Both the position numbers and the translations under genes were made by a program. Of a DNA stretch of 64,000 nucleotides, positions 7,729 to 16,339 are shown one piece after another. The stretch's first letter is position 1; every line of letters starts with the position of its first letter. Source of the stretch: Pseudoduganella plicata (GTDB taxonomy: Bacteria; Pseudomonadota; Gammaproteobacteria; Burkholderiales; Burkholderiaceae_D); NCBI RefSeq assembly GCF_004421005.1, contig NZ_CP038026.1, positions 682,001 through 746,000 on the forward strand, read 5' to 3'. The notes beneath the pieces are model-generated. The model was not told the DNA's origin. It saw nothing but the letters and a program-made list of their open reading frames with translations, and did not search any database.

Positions 7729-9894
7729 TCAGAACTCAAGCGTGCCGGACAGGACGAACGTGCGCGGCGCGGCCAGCACCAGATAGCCCTGGCCGGGGTA
7801 GCCGCCGGCGGACGCCCAATAGTCGCGGTCGAAGGCGTTGTCGATGCGGGCACGCACGGTCAGCGTACGCTCGCCCAGGCGCGTGATGTAGCGCGCGCCC
7901 AGGTCCGTGCGGGTCCACGACGGCACGCGCTGCAGGTTGGCCGCATCGGCATACTGCTTCGAGGTGTAGTTGACGCGTCCTGTCAGCGCCAGTCCCGGCA
8001 CGCCCGGCACGTCCCAGTCGGCGCCCAGGTTCATTTGGGTATGCGGTACGCCGATGACGTCGTTGCCGTCCGTGGCGCCGCCCTGCGTGCGCCGCTGTTC
8101 CGCGTCCAGCAGGGTCAGGCCGCCCAGCAGGCGCAGGCCCCGCAGCGGCTGCCCGAACACGGAGAATTCCACACCCTGGTTGCGCTGCTCGCCGTTCAGG
8201 CCGAACACGCGGTCGACGATCGTCGCCTGCGGCTGGGCCGTGGTAAACAGGGCCGCCGTCAAGCCCACCGTGCCCGCATCGTATTTCGCGCCGATCTCCT
8301 TCTGGCGCGACACGGTCGGGGCGAACGTCTGGCCGATATTGCTGACGTCGCCCGCCGCCACCTGGCCCTTCTGCAGCCCCTCGATATAGTTGGCGTACAG
8401 CGACAGGTTCTTCATGGCCTTGAAGACCACGGCGGCCACCGGCGTATTGCGACTGGCGTCGTAGCGCGATTCCTGCACGCCCGTGTCGTAGTGGTAGCTG
8501 GCATCCTTGATGCGCTGGTGGCGCAGGCCCACCGTCAGCAGCACGCGCTCGTCGGCCAGTGCCAGCGTGTCGGCCACCGCATAGCTGGACAGGATGGTTT
8601 TGGCCGTCGTGCGTGGATCGTCCAGGCGGCCGCCCGTGAAGAACGTGGCGGCAGGGGCGGGCGCATCGACCGGCGCGTACAGGTTCGTTGCGATCGCGCC
8701 GGCGCCGAAGTCGCTCATCGCATAGGCATTGCGCGAATCGCTGGAGAAGCCGCTGGCCGTGGCCGACAGGCTGTGGCCGACGGTCCCCGTGCGCAATTTC
8801 GTGCGGATGCCGATTTCGCCGGTCCGCACCGTGTCCTTGCGCTCGTTGTCGAAGCGGTACATCGACGCCGCGCCGCCAGCGCCCGTGGCGGTGGTGGTGT
8901 TCAGCACGTTCGATTCGTGCCCGGAGCGGGCGCCGAACGCGGCCCAGCCCACCGTGCCGGCAGCCAGGTCCAGCTCGCCGCGCAATGTGCCGAAGGTGTC
9001 GCGCTCTTTCGAGACTGTCCACGGCTGCGAAAAATTGCGGCCGGCGTCCGGCGCGGACGGAACGGGGATGCCGGCGGCCAGCGTCACGCTGGTGCGCGGC
9101 GCCGTCAGTTCCTGATCCTGGTAGCCCACGTCGGCCGACAGACGGTAATGGCCGCCATTCCAGTCGAAGCCGACAGAGGCAACGGACAGTTCGCGGTCTT
9201 CGCGGTCGACGGCCGTGCCGCCATCGCGCCGGACGCCGTTGACACGGATGCCGGCGCGGTTGTCCGGCCCGAAGCGGCGGCCGATGTCGACGGCGCCGTA
9301 TTTCTGCCCGCCGGACTCGATGCCGGCCGTGGCCGACGTCAGCGCCGCGTTGCCGGCCCGCTTCGGCACCAGGTTGATGGAGCCGCCGATGCCGCCGCCG
9401 CCCGGCGCGGCGCCGTTCAGGAAGGAGTTCGCGCCGCGGAACACTTCCACGCGCTCCAGCAGTTCGGAGGCGACGAACTGGCGCGGCAGCAGGCCGTACA
9501 GGCCGTTATACGCCAGGTCGTCCGAATTGACGGCAAAGCCGCGGATCACGTAGAGCTCCTGGAAGTTGCCGAAGCCGCGTGCGATGCGCACGGACGGATC
9601 GTTCTGCAGCACGTCGGCCACGCCCCGCGCGCCCTGATCCTGGATCAGCTGCTGCGTGTAGCTGGTGGCGTTGAACGGCGTGTCCATCACGTCGACATTG
9701 CCCAGCAGCCCGAGCCGGCCGCCACGGGCCACCTGGCCGCCGGAGTAGGCGCGCGACAGGCCGGCGGCGGAAGCGTCCGCCGACGCGCTGACGATGACGG
9801 TGGCGACGGGCTCGTCGGTGTTCTGGGCGGAGGCCGCGCTGCCAACCAGGACGAGAATCGCCGCAGCAATGGGGGAATGGAGAGGCTTGGACAT
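7729..9894 (-). CDS. TonB-dependent siderophore receptor
   Basis: About 721 residues. A Sec signal peptide ends around 'GSAASAQ'. The plug domain follows ('VADVLQNDPSVRI', 'ELYVIRGF', 'RVEVFRGANSFLNGAAPGGG', 'GGSINLVPKRA'), then a 22-strand-type barrel ending in 'FVLSGTLEF' with the terminal phenylalanine usual for outer-membrane proteins. Such receptors import ferric siderophores using TonB energy. The start at 9894 matches the signal peptide; its ribosome site is weak and preceded by an A8 run. A Fur-like box lies between it and the divergent PepSY gene, so iron repression of both is likely. The siderophore cannot be told. Confidence 0.9.
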   Translation of the reverse strand: MSKPLHSPIAAAILVLVGSAASAQNTDEPVATVIVSASADASAAGLSRAYSGGQVARGGRLGLLGNVDVMDTPFNATSYTQQLIQDQGARGVADVLQNDPSVRIARGFGNFQELYVIRGFAVNSDDLAYNGLYGLLPRQFVASELLERVEVFRGANSFLNGAAPGGGGIGGSINLVPKRAGNAALTSATAGIESGGQKYGAVDIGRRFGPDNRAGIRVNGVRRDGGTAVDREDRELSVASVGFDWNGGHYRLSADVGYQDQELTAPRTSVTLAAGIPVPSAPDAGRNFSQPWTVSKERDTFGTLRGELDLAAGTVGWAAFGARSGHESNVLNTTTATGAGGAASMYRFDNERKDTVRTGEIGIRTKLRTGTVGHSLSATASGFSSDSRNAYAMSDFGAGAIATNLYAPVDAPAPAATFFTGGRLDDPRTTAKTILSSYAVADTLALADERVLLTVGLRHQRIKDASYHYDTGVQESRYDASRNTPVAAVVFKAMKNLSLYANYIEGLQKGQVAAGDVSNIGQTFAPTVSRQKEIGAKYDAGTVGLTAALFTTAQPQATIVDRVFGLNGEQRNQGVEFSVFGQPLRGLRLLGGLTLLDAEQRRTQGGATDGNDVIGVPHTQMNLGADWDVPGVPGLALTGRVNYTSKQYADAANLQRVPSWTRTDLGARYITRLGERTLTVRARIDNAFDRDYWASAGGYPGQGYLVLAAPRTFVLSGTLEF

Positions 9895-9952
9895 GATTTT
9901 TCTGAAAAAAAATTCGACCAGGCAATTATATAGTCGCGCAAGTCGCTGGTAA

Positions 9953-9975
9953 ATGAGAATAGTTTCCATTATCAT
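9953..9975. promoter_or_regulatory. Fur-box-like operator between divergent TonB receptor and PepSY genes
   Basis: ATGAGAAT and ATTATCAT form an 8-bp inverted repeat with one mismatch around a 7-bp spacer, close to the GATAATGATAATCATTATC Fur consensus. It sits about 60 bp upstream of the receptor start and 30 bp upstream of the PepSY start. It is placed to repress both divergent genes when iron is plentiful. Confidence 0.7.
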
Positions 9976-10004
9976 CTACTGACCTTAGCCTATATCGTTC
10001 CATC

Positions 10005-11171
10005 ATGACGCCTGTCACCATTCGCCGTTGGGCCTGGATCCACAAGTGGAGCAGCCTCGTCTGCACCGTATTCATGCTGCTGCTGTGCATAACCGGCTTG
10101 CCGCTGATCTATCACCACGAGATCGGCCACCTGCTGGGCACGGAGGTCGAGTCGGCGCCGATGCCGGCCGACACACCCAAGGCCGAACTGGACCGCGTGA
10201 TTGCTGCCGCCAAGGCAACATTCCCCGGCAAGCAGATGCTGTACATGTCGCAGGAACCGGACGACGACACGATCTGGAACATGACGTTGGGCGACAACGG
10301 CGCCGACACGAATTTCAAGTTCACGGTGGTGGATGCGCGCACGGCGCAAGCCCTGCCCACGCCGCAGTTCGAAGGCAGCTTCATGTCCGTCATGTTCCAC
10401 CTGCACGTGGACCTGTACGCCGGCCTGTGGGGCAAGCTGTTCCTCGGCCTGATGGGTCTGTTGCTGCTGGTGGCGATCGTTTCCGGCGTCGTGCTGTATG
10501 CGCCGTTCATGCGCAAGCTCGATTTCGGTACCGTGCGCCGCGAGCGCACGCCGCGCACCAAGTGGCTCGACCTGCACAACCTGCTGGGCATCGTCACGCT
10601 GACGTGGCTGTTCGTTGTCGGCGCCACCGGCATGATCAACACGTGGGCCGACCTGCTGTTCAAATACTGGCAGTCGACGGAGATGGCCGAAATGGTCGCG
10701 CCGTACAAGAACGCGCCGCCGCTCAAAACCTTCGGTTCGATGGACCGGGCCGTGGCTGCGGCGAAGGCGCTGGAGCCGGACATGAAGATCGGCTTCATCG
10801 CGTTCCCCGGCACGCCATTCACGAGCGAGCACCACTATGGCGTCTTCATGACCGGCGATACGCCGCTGACGTCGCGCCTGTACAAGCCCGTGCTGATCGA
10901 CGCGCAGACCAGCAGGATCACCGACAGCCGCGACCTGCCGTGGTACCTGACGGGGCTGCTGCTGTCGCAGCCGCTGCACTTCGGCGATTACGGCGGGCAG
11001 CTGATGAAGTTCCTGTGGGCCGCGCTGGATGTGGCGACGATCGTCGTGCTGGGCAGCGGCCTGTACCTCTGGCTCAAGCGCGGCGTGCCCGTGCCCGCGC
11101 GCGCCGGCAGGCCGGAGCTGGACGAGGCGGGCATGGCGCCTGCGCTGGCCAGCCAGGGAGACGCGCGATGA
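10005..11171 (+). CDS. PepSY-associated transmembrane (PiuB-type) protein
   Basis: 388 residues with the PepSY-TM layout: a first membrane helix right after 'RRWAWIHKWSSL', a periplasmic region with PepSY character (residues about 45-140), two paired helices ('LFLGLMGLLLLVAIVSGVVL', 'LLGIVTLTWLFVVGATGMI'), a second periplasmic PepSY region, and a last helix near 'FLWAALDVATIVVLG'. Conserved histidines precede the helices ('HLHVDLYAGLWG', 'DLHNLLG'). The family is linked to siderophore utilisation, probably in reductive iron release at the inner membrane. It is divergent from a TonB receptor across a Fur-like box. Its stop overlaps the next small gene as ATGA. Confidence 0.88.
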   Translation: MTPVTIRRWAWIHKWSSLVCTVFMLLLCITGLPLIYHHEIGHLLGTEVESAPMPADTPKAELDRVIAAAKATFPGKQMLYMSQEPDDDTIWNMTLGDNGADTNFKFTVVDARTAQALPTPQFEGSFMSVMFHLHVDLYAGLWGKLFLGLMGLLLLVAIVSGVVLYAPFMRKLDFGTVRRERTPRTKWLDLHNLLGIVTLTWLFVVGATGMINTWADLLFKYWQSTEMAEMVAPYKNAPPLKTFGSMDRAVAAAKALEPDMKIGFIAFPGTPFTSEHHYGVFMTGDTPLTSRLYKPVLIDAQTSRITDSRDLPWYLTGLLLSQPLHFGDYGGQLMKFLWAALDVATIVVLGSGLYLWLKRGVPVPARAGRPELDEAGMAPALASQGDAR

Positions 11172-11344
11172 GCCCGGCGTTCATGCGCCTGTGGGGCGCA
11201 CCGATCCTGCTGGGCGTGCTGACCGCGATCGGTCTCGTCGCCGCGCTGTTGGGCGATGGTTTGCTCGATTACGTGTCGGCCGTGGCGCTGGCGATTCCCG
11301 TGGCGCTGGGGACGTGGCACAGCTTGCGGCGGCAGGACTGCTAG
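11168..11344 (+). CDS. Small inner-membrane protein coupled to the PepSY gene
   Basis: A 58-residue protein beginning 'MSPAFMRLWGAPILLG' and ending 'LRRQDC'. It has two predicted membrane helices separated by a short 'GDGLLDY' turn. The start overlaps the preceding stop as ATGA, so it is probably translationally coupled to the PepSY protein. Small two-helix proteins often follow PepSY genes in iron loci (for example DUF3649/DUF3325-type). I cannot assign it to a named family. Function unknown, probably an accessory of the PepSY protein. Confidence 0.7.
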   Translation: MSPAFMRLWGAPILLGVLTAIGLVAALLGDGLLDYVSAVALAIPVALGTWHSLRRQDC

Positions 11345-11461
11345 CGGTCGAGTCCCCAGGTCCCGGCATCCGCAAGGCGGGCACCGCCAGCACTGTTGGA
11401 AGCGGCACATCGGGGACGGGCCGCGCGCCTTGCCGGCCCGAAGGTTCCGGCGCCCACTGCG

Positions 11462-12304
11462 CTACTGTTGTTTGTTCTCGAACTGCTGCGCCACGGACTG
11501 CAGCGACGCCGGCGCGGCATGCGGTGCCACGTTCAGCGGCAGCGGCATGCGCATCGGCTCGTTGCGGTTGCCCGGCATCGACTGCCATTCGGGCGCCGCG
11601 ATGCCTTCGAAGATGCATTTGAGCTGGCTGCTCCACGTCGTGTGCAGCATGCGGAAGTATTCGTTCTTCTCGTCGATGGTGACGAAGCGCGTGACGGCCA
11701 GCGCGTTGTTCTCGTACACCAGCATGTCCAGCGGCAGGCCCACCGAGATGTTCGAGCGCAATGTCGAATCCATCGAGATCAGCGCGCACTTGGCCGCTTC
11801 GTCCAGCGACGTGTCGTGCGTGATGACGCGGTCCAGGATCGGCTTGCCGTATTTCGATTCGCCGATCTGGAAGTAGGTGTTTTCCGCGTGCGATTCGATG
11901 AAGTTGCCGGCCGAGTACACCTGGAACAGGCGGCAGCGCTCGCTGCCGATCTGGCCGCCGAAGATGATCGACTGGTTGAAGTCGATGCCGAAATTGGCCA
12001 GTGCCTGCGCTTCGCGGTCGTGCACGGTGCGCACGGCCTCGCCCAGCACGCGGGTGGCCTCGTACATGTTCGGTGCCGTCCAGATCGTATGGCCGCCCGC
12101 GCCGACGAACTCGCCGATCATTTCGCGGATCGTTTGCGAAATCGACAGGTTCCCGGCCGTCATCATGACGATCACCCGGTCGCCCGGGTTTTCGAACACG
12201 TTCAGCTTGCGGAAGGTGCCGATGTGGTCGACACCGGCGTTCGTGCGGGAATCGGACAGGAATACGAGGCCTTCATCGAGGCGCACGCCAACACAGTAGG
12301 TCAT
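11462..12304 (-). CDS. Anbu: proteasome beta-subunit/HslV-like peptidase homologue
   Basis: 280 residues. The N-terminus 'MTYCVGVRLDEGLVFLSDSRTNAG' resembles proteasome beta and HslV subunits, with Thr2 as the likely N-terminal nucleophile after Met removal and the Asp-Ser-Arg segment in the expected place. Anbu proteins are the third bacterial proteasome-like family and are encoded with transglutaminase, alpha-E and ATP-grasp proteins, exactly as here. It is the last gene of the operon 15533-11462, 50 bp after the transglutaminase gene. Reported Anbu assemblies are open helical rings with weak or unclear peptidase activity, so the substrate is unknown. The genomic context makes the identification firm. 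Confidence 0.88.
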   Translation of the reverse strand: MTYCVGVRLDEGLVFLSDSRTNAGVDHIGTFRKLNVFENPGDRVIVMMTAGNLSISQTIREMIGEFVGAGGHTIWTAPNMYEATRVLGEAVRTVHDREAQALANFGIDFNQSIIFGGQIGSERCRLFQVYSAGNFIESHAENTYFQIGESKYGKPILDRVITHDTSLDEAAKCALISMDSTLRSNISVGLPLDMLVYENNALAVTRFVTIDEKNEYFRMLHTTWSSQLKCIFEGIAAPEWQSMPGNRNEPMRMPLPLNVAPHAAPASLQSVAQQFENKQQ

Positions 12305-12354
12305 TGCAGGTCAAAATCGGGTGGTCAACGCCTCCGATTGTACACAGCATTTTT

Positions 12355-13158
12355 TCACTGCGGAACTATCTGTACGTCCACCGTCATCGATTCCTCGCCG
12401 CCGCCGTTGCGGATACCACGGATCGGCGCCGCCGCTTCGTAGTCGCGCCCGATGGCAAGGCGACAATAGGCGTCCGTCATCAGGCGCGCATGGGTGACGT
12501 CGATGCTGACCCAGCCTGTAAAGCCGTCGTCGTGCACCCATGCGTCGACCCACGCATGGCTGGCCGCGTGATTCGTGTCGCCCGGATCGATATAGCCGGA
12601 CACATAGCGTGCCGGTATGCCGATCGCATGGCAGCATGCGAGGAAGATATGGGCGTGGTCCTGGCAGACGCCGCTGCCCAGCCCCAGTGCCGCACTGGCC
12701 GTCGTCGTGACCTCCGTGGCGCCGGTCTGGTACAGCACGAGGCCGACAATGTGCTCGGCCAGGTTCAACAGGTCGCGCGTGCCGGCCTGCTGGCTGGGCA
12801 GGCAGGTGGCGGCCAGCGCGCGGATGTTGTCGGCCGGTGTCGTCAGCCGCGTGGGCACCGTGTAGACCAGCGGCGACAGCGTATCCTTCGTCTGCACGCG
12901 GCCCTGGTAGGGCGTGGTCGTCTCGATGACGCCCTCGGCGACGATCAGCAGGTTGTCGTGCGGCTTGTCCAGGGTGAGCATGTGCGACAGGTTGCCGTAG
13001 GCGTCCGTGTAGCCGTGCAGGTGGCCCGGCGCGCCCAGGTGCCACTGCAGCACGTGCTGCTGGGGCTCGCCGCGCGGCGTCAGGTGCAGCTGCTGGATCG
13101 TGTAGCCCAGCGAAGCGGAATAGGTGTAATGGGTTTCGTGACGTATCGACAGTTGCAT
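12355..13158 (-). CDS. Transglutaminase-like protein of the Anbu operon
   Basis: 267 residues. The N-terminal domain ('RHETHYTYSASLGYTIQQLHLTPR') is the small all-beta domain found before bacterial transglutaminase-like cores. The core shows the papain-like triad: Cys165 in 'GSGVCQDHAH', His201 in 'ASHAWVDAW' and Asp220 in 'SIDVTH'. Such proteins act as cysteine peptidases or amide-bond transferases. Its place between the alpha-E protein (9 bp upstream) and Anbu suggests it cleaves or transfers peptides made by the ATP-grasp partner, which is inference. All catalytic residues are present. Confidence 0.88.
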   Translation of the reverse strand: MQLSIRHETHYTYSASLGYTIQQLHLTPRGEPQQHVLQWHLGAPGHLHGYTDAYGNLSHMLTLDKPHDNLLIVAEGVIETTTPYQGRVQTKDTLSPLVYTVPTRLTTPADNIRALAATCLPSQQAGTRDLLNLAEHIVGLVLYQTGATEVTTTASAALGLGSGVCQDHAHIFLACCHAIGIPARYVSGYIDPGDTNHAASHAWVDAWVHDDGFTGWVSIDVTHARLMTDAYCRLAIGRDYEAAAPIRGIRNGGGEESMTVDVQIVPQ

Positions 13159-13167
13159 GGTGTTCTT

Positions 13168-14100
13168 TCAGGCGGCCAGAGGCACAAGGAAGTCGCGGCT
13201 GACGCCGTTGCCCAGTTCATAAATGCGCCGCAGGAATTCCGTCAGCGTGTCGTGCAGGCCCGCTTCGAGAATATCCTCGATGCGGGCGAACTGCAGCTCC
13301 GCGTGCAGCTTGCCGGCCAGGCGCTCGGTATCGGCCGAGACGTCGTTGCGTACTTCGCGCAGGTTGGCGACGACTTCCTCCATGCAGGCCAGCAGCGAAC
13401 GGGGCATGTCGGCCCGCAGCATCAGCAGTTCGGCCACGCGTTCCGGCGTGATGACGTCGCGATAGACCTTGCGATAGATCTCGAAGCCGGACACGGAGCG
13501 CAGCAGCGCCGCCCAATAGTAAAAATCGCGGCGCGCCTCGCCGTCGTCCCCGTGGAACTTGACGTCCAGGATACGCGCCGTGTTGTCGGCGCGCTCGATG
13601 AACGTGCCCAGGCGCAGGAAGTTGACGGCCTCGTCGCGCAGCATCGTGCCCAGCGTAACGCCGCGCGACAGGTGCGAGCGGTACTTGACCCATTCGAAGA
13701 ACTGGCTGGGGTCCTTGTGCAGCTGGCCGCCGTGCAGGCGCCGGCGCAGGTCCAGGTAGGTCTGGTTCGTCACTTCCCATACTTCCGTCGTCAGCGTGCC
13801 GCGCACGGCGCGGGCGTTCTCGCGCGCCTCCGTCAGGCAGGCGATGATCGACGACGGGTTGGACGGATCGCACACCATGAACTCGATGACGTCGCGCTGC
13901 GTCACCGCATCGTGCTTCTGGTCATACCCGTGCTGCAGCTCCGAGATGCCCAGCAGGGCGCGCCACGCATGGCGCGCCGCTTCCTCGGACTGAGGCAGCA
14001 GGGCGGTCTGGACGTTTACATCCAGCATGCGCGCCGTGTTCTCGGCGCGTTCGGTATAGCGGGCCATCCAGAACAGGTGGTCCGCGGTACGGCTCAACAT
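13168..14100 (-). CDS. Alpha-E domain protein
   Basis: 310 residues, entirely helical, starting 'MLSRTADHLFWMARYTERAENTARML', the signature of the alpha-E family (split here only by a poorly conserved stretch). The start at 14100 has an AGGGAGGG ribosome site and follows the ATP-grasp stop by about 15 bp; the frame remains open upstream inside that gene but this is the family's usual start. The biochemical role of alpha-E is unknown. It is always found with circularly permuted ATP-grasp and transglutaminase proteins and is thought to be a structural or substrate-handling partner of the ligase. Confidence 0.88.
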   Translation of the reverse strand: MLSRTADHLFWMARYTERAENTARMLDVNVQTALLPQSEEAARHAWRALLGISELQHGYDQKHDAVTQRDVIEFMVCDPSNPSSIIACLTEARENARAVRGTLTTEVWEVTNQTYLDLRRRLHGGQLHKDPSQFFEWVKYRSHLSRGVTLGTMLRDEAVNFLRLGTFIERADNTARILDVKFHGDDGEARRDFYYWAALLRSVSGFEIYRKVYRDVITPERVAELLMLRADMPRSLLACMEEVVANLREVRNDVSADTERLAGKLHAELQFARIEDILEAGLHDTLTEFLRRIYELGNGVSRDFLVPLAA

Positions 14101-14114
14101 AGCTCCCTCCCTCA

Positions 14115-15533
14115 TTACGACTCCAGTACCCATGTGTCCTTGGTGCCGCCACCCTGGGACGAGTTGACGACCAGCGAACCCTCGCGCAATGCCACCCGCG
14201 TCAGCCCGCCCGGCACCATCGAGATGGTCTTGCCGGACAGGACGAACGGGCGCAGGTCGATATGGCGCGGCGCCACGCCGCTCTCGACAAACGTGGGGCA
14301 GTTCGACAACGCCAGCGTCGGCTGGGCGATATAGCCGTCCGGCCGGGCGATCAGGCGCTGCCGGAAGTCGTCGATCTGTTCCTTCGTCGACGCGGGCCCC
14401 ACCAGCATCCCGTAACCGCCTGCGCCATGGACTTCCTTGACGACCAGGTCCGGCAGATTGGCCAGCGTGTAATCGAGCTCGGCTTTCTTGCGGCACTGGT
14501 ACGTGGGAACATTGTTCAGAATAGGCTCTTCCGACAGGTAGAAGCGGATGATGTCCGGCACGTACGGATAGATCGACTTGTCGTCGGCCACGCCGGTGCC
14601 GATGGCGTTGGCCAGCGTGACATGGCCGGCACGGTAGACCGACAGCAGGCCGGGCACGCCCAGCGCCGAATCGGCGCGGAAGGCAAGCGGATCGAGGAAG
14701 TCGTCGTCCAGGCGGCGATAGATGACGTCGACCCGCTTCGGGCCGTGCGTCGTGCGCATCCAGACGGCATTGTTGGTGACGTACAGATCCTTGCCTTCGA
14801 CCAGCTCGACGCCCATCTGCTGGGCCAGGAACGCATGTTCGAAATAGGCCGAGTTGTACATGCCCGGCGTCATGACGACAACCGTCGGGTCCAGCACGCC
14901 CATCGGCGCGACCGAGCGCAGGTTATCGAGCAGCATGTCGGGATAATGTTCGACCGGCGCCACCTTGTGGCTGGCGAACAGTTCCGGATACAGCCGCATC
15001 ATCATCTTGCGGTCTTCCAGCATGTACGACACGCCGGACGGCACCCGCAGGTTGTCCTCCAGTACATAGAACTCGCCGGCGCCCGCGCGCACGATGTCGA
15101 TGCCGGCGATATGGGCATAGATGTCGTTGGCGACCTTGATGCCCTGCATTTCGGGGCGGTACTGGGCATTGCGGTAGATCTGCTCGGCGGGAATGATGCC
15201 GGCGCGGATGATGTGCTGCTCGTGATAGATGTCGTCGATGAACATGTTCAGCGCGCTGACGCGCTGCACCAGACCGGCCTGCATCTGCTCCCATTCGGAT
15301 GCCGGAATGATGCGCGGAATCAGATCGAACGGGATCAGGCGTTCGGTGCCGGCACCGTCGCCGTACACGGCAAACGTGATGCCGACGCGGCGGAACGTCA
15401 GGTCGGCTTCCATGCGCTTGCGCTCGATGGCGTCCGGCGTCTGCTGCGCCAGCCAGTCGGCAAACTGACGGTAGTGGTCGCGCACGATGCCGTCGGCGGA
15501 CATTTCGTTGTAAAAATTCGGGTTGTGCTGCAC
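14115..15533 (-). CDS. Circularly permuted type-2 ATP-grasp protein
   Basis: 472 residues beginning 'MQHNPNFYNEM' from a GTG codon with GGAGGAG upstream. Segments 'FRRVGITFAVYGDG', 'LIPFDLIPRIIPASEW', 'DNLRVPSGVSYMLEDR' and 'VKEVHGAGGYGMLVGP' are those of the circularly permuted ATP-grasp family, ATP-dependent carboxylate-amine ligases. It heads the four-gene operon with alpha-E, transglutaminase and Anbu genes; the end overlaps the alpha-E region by one base of a TAATGA. The likely reaction is formation of a peptide or isopeptide bond on an unknown substrate. The promoter must lie in the 15534-15744 gap shared with the divergent cheD. Confidence 0.9.
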   Translation of the reverse strand: MQHNPNFYNEMSADGIVRDHYRQFADWLAQQTPDAIERKRMEADLTFRRVGITFAVYGDGAGTERLIPFDLIPRIIPASEWEQMQAGLVQRVSALNMFIDDIYHEQHIIRAGIIPAEQIYRNAQYRPEMQGIKVANDIYAHIAGIDIVRAGAGEFYVLEDNLRVPSGVSYMLEDRKMMMRLYPELFASHKVAPVEHYPDMLLDNLRSVAPMGVLDPTVVVMTPGMYNSAYFEHAFLAQQMGVELVEGKDLYVTNNAVWMRTTHGPKRVDVIYRRLDDDFLDPLAFRADSALGVPGLLSVYRAGHVTLANAIGTGVADDKSIYPYVPDIIRFYLSEEPILNNVPTYQCRKKAELDYTLANLPDLVVKEVHGAGGYGMLVGPASTKEQIDDFRQRLIARPDGYIAQPTLALSNCPTFVESGVAPRHIDLRPFVLSGKTISMVPGGLTRVALREGSLVVNSSQGGGTKDTWVLES

Positions 15534-15744
15534 AGTGTTGCTCCTCCAAGAGATTTGTCATTATGCAAATAATGTACCAACGCTGTCGCACAGTTGAGTA
15601 CAAGACACATATTGTGAAATCCTTAGGGCAATATTTCTTTACAGTGTTACGGAATGCATGCATCATGGCAACGCTGACCCAATCAATGTCCGGCACCACG
15701 TCCCCGCGCGACACGCGGTCTTCCGTTCCGTCCAGGGTCCATCC

Positions 15745-16275
15745 ATGCCGCACTTACCGCCGATGCCTTCCCCTATCGCGATCCCGCCGGCGACGGCCGG
15801 AACGGCCTCGATCCGCCACATCTGGGCCGGCGCCTTTGAAGTCGGCTGCGGCGATATCGTGCTGACGTCGCTGCTGGGCTCATGCGTGGGGATCGCCATC
15901 GTCTGGCGGCGCAAGCGACGTGCTGCGCTGGCGCACTGCCTGCTCGGCGAGGCGCCGCCGCACGAAGCGAACGCGGGCGCGCGCTACGTCAGCACGGCCA
16001 TTCCGGCGATGTTACGGGCGCTGGGCGCCCGGCCCGACGACTATGCGCAGCTGGAAGTCATCGCAGCCGGCGGCGCCAGCCTGTTCGGCAAGGCGCAATT
16101 GCCCGTTACCGTGGGCGACAAGAACATCGTCGCGCTGGAGCGTGCCGTGCAGGCGCTGGGCCTGCGCGTCGTCCATCAACGGCTGGGCGGACGGCAGGGC
16201 TGCCGCATCACGCTGCGTTGCAAGGACATGAGCTTCGACATTCACGACGTGGGCAACCGGGCCGCCGAACGCTAG
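15745..16275 (+). CDS. cheD: CheD, receptor glutamine deamidase
   Basis: 176 residues from the ATG at 15745, which has AGGG about eight bases upstream; the frame is open to 15658 but that extension is Arg/His-rich and unlike CheD. The catalytic triad is visible as Thr41, Cys47 and His64 in 'TSLLGSCVGI...AHCLL', with the same spacing (6 and 17) as Thr21, Cys27 and His44 of Thermotoga CheD. 'IAAGGASLFG' and 'GDKNI' are also typical. CheD deamidates specific glutamines on chemoreceptors and can interact with CheC. No chemotaxis genes are adjacent, so this is an orphan copy. Confidence 0.88.
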   Translation: MPHLPPMPSPIAIPPATAGTASIRHIWAGAFEVGCGDIVLTSLLGSCVGIAIVWRRKRRAALAHCLLGEAPPHEANAGARYVSTAIPAMLRALGARPDDYAQLEVIAAGGASLFGKAQLPVTVGDKNIVALERAVQALGLRVVHQRLGGRQGCRITLRCKDMSFDIHDVGNRAAER

Positions 16276-16339
16276 CCGTGCGCGCGTTGGACCAGCCGGC
16301 GCGCGGTGGTACGATGCCGGCTCGACAACAGGAGAGCTC

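Noticed and set aside
15658..15744. Earlier start of cheD at 15658
   Set aside because: The added residues are His/Arg-rich, do not resemble CheD, and the ATG at 15745 has a better-placed ribosome site.
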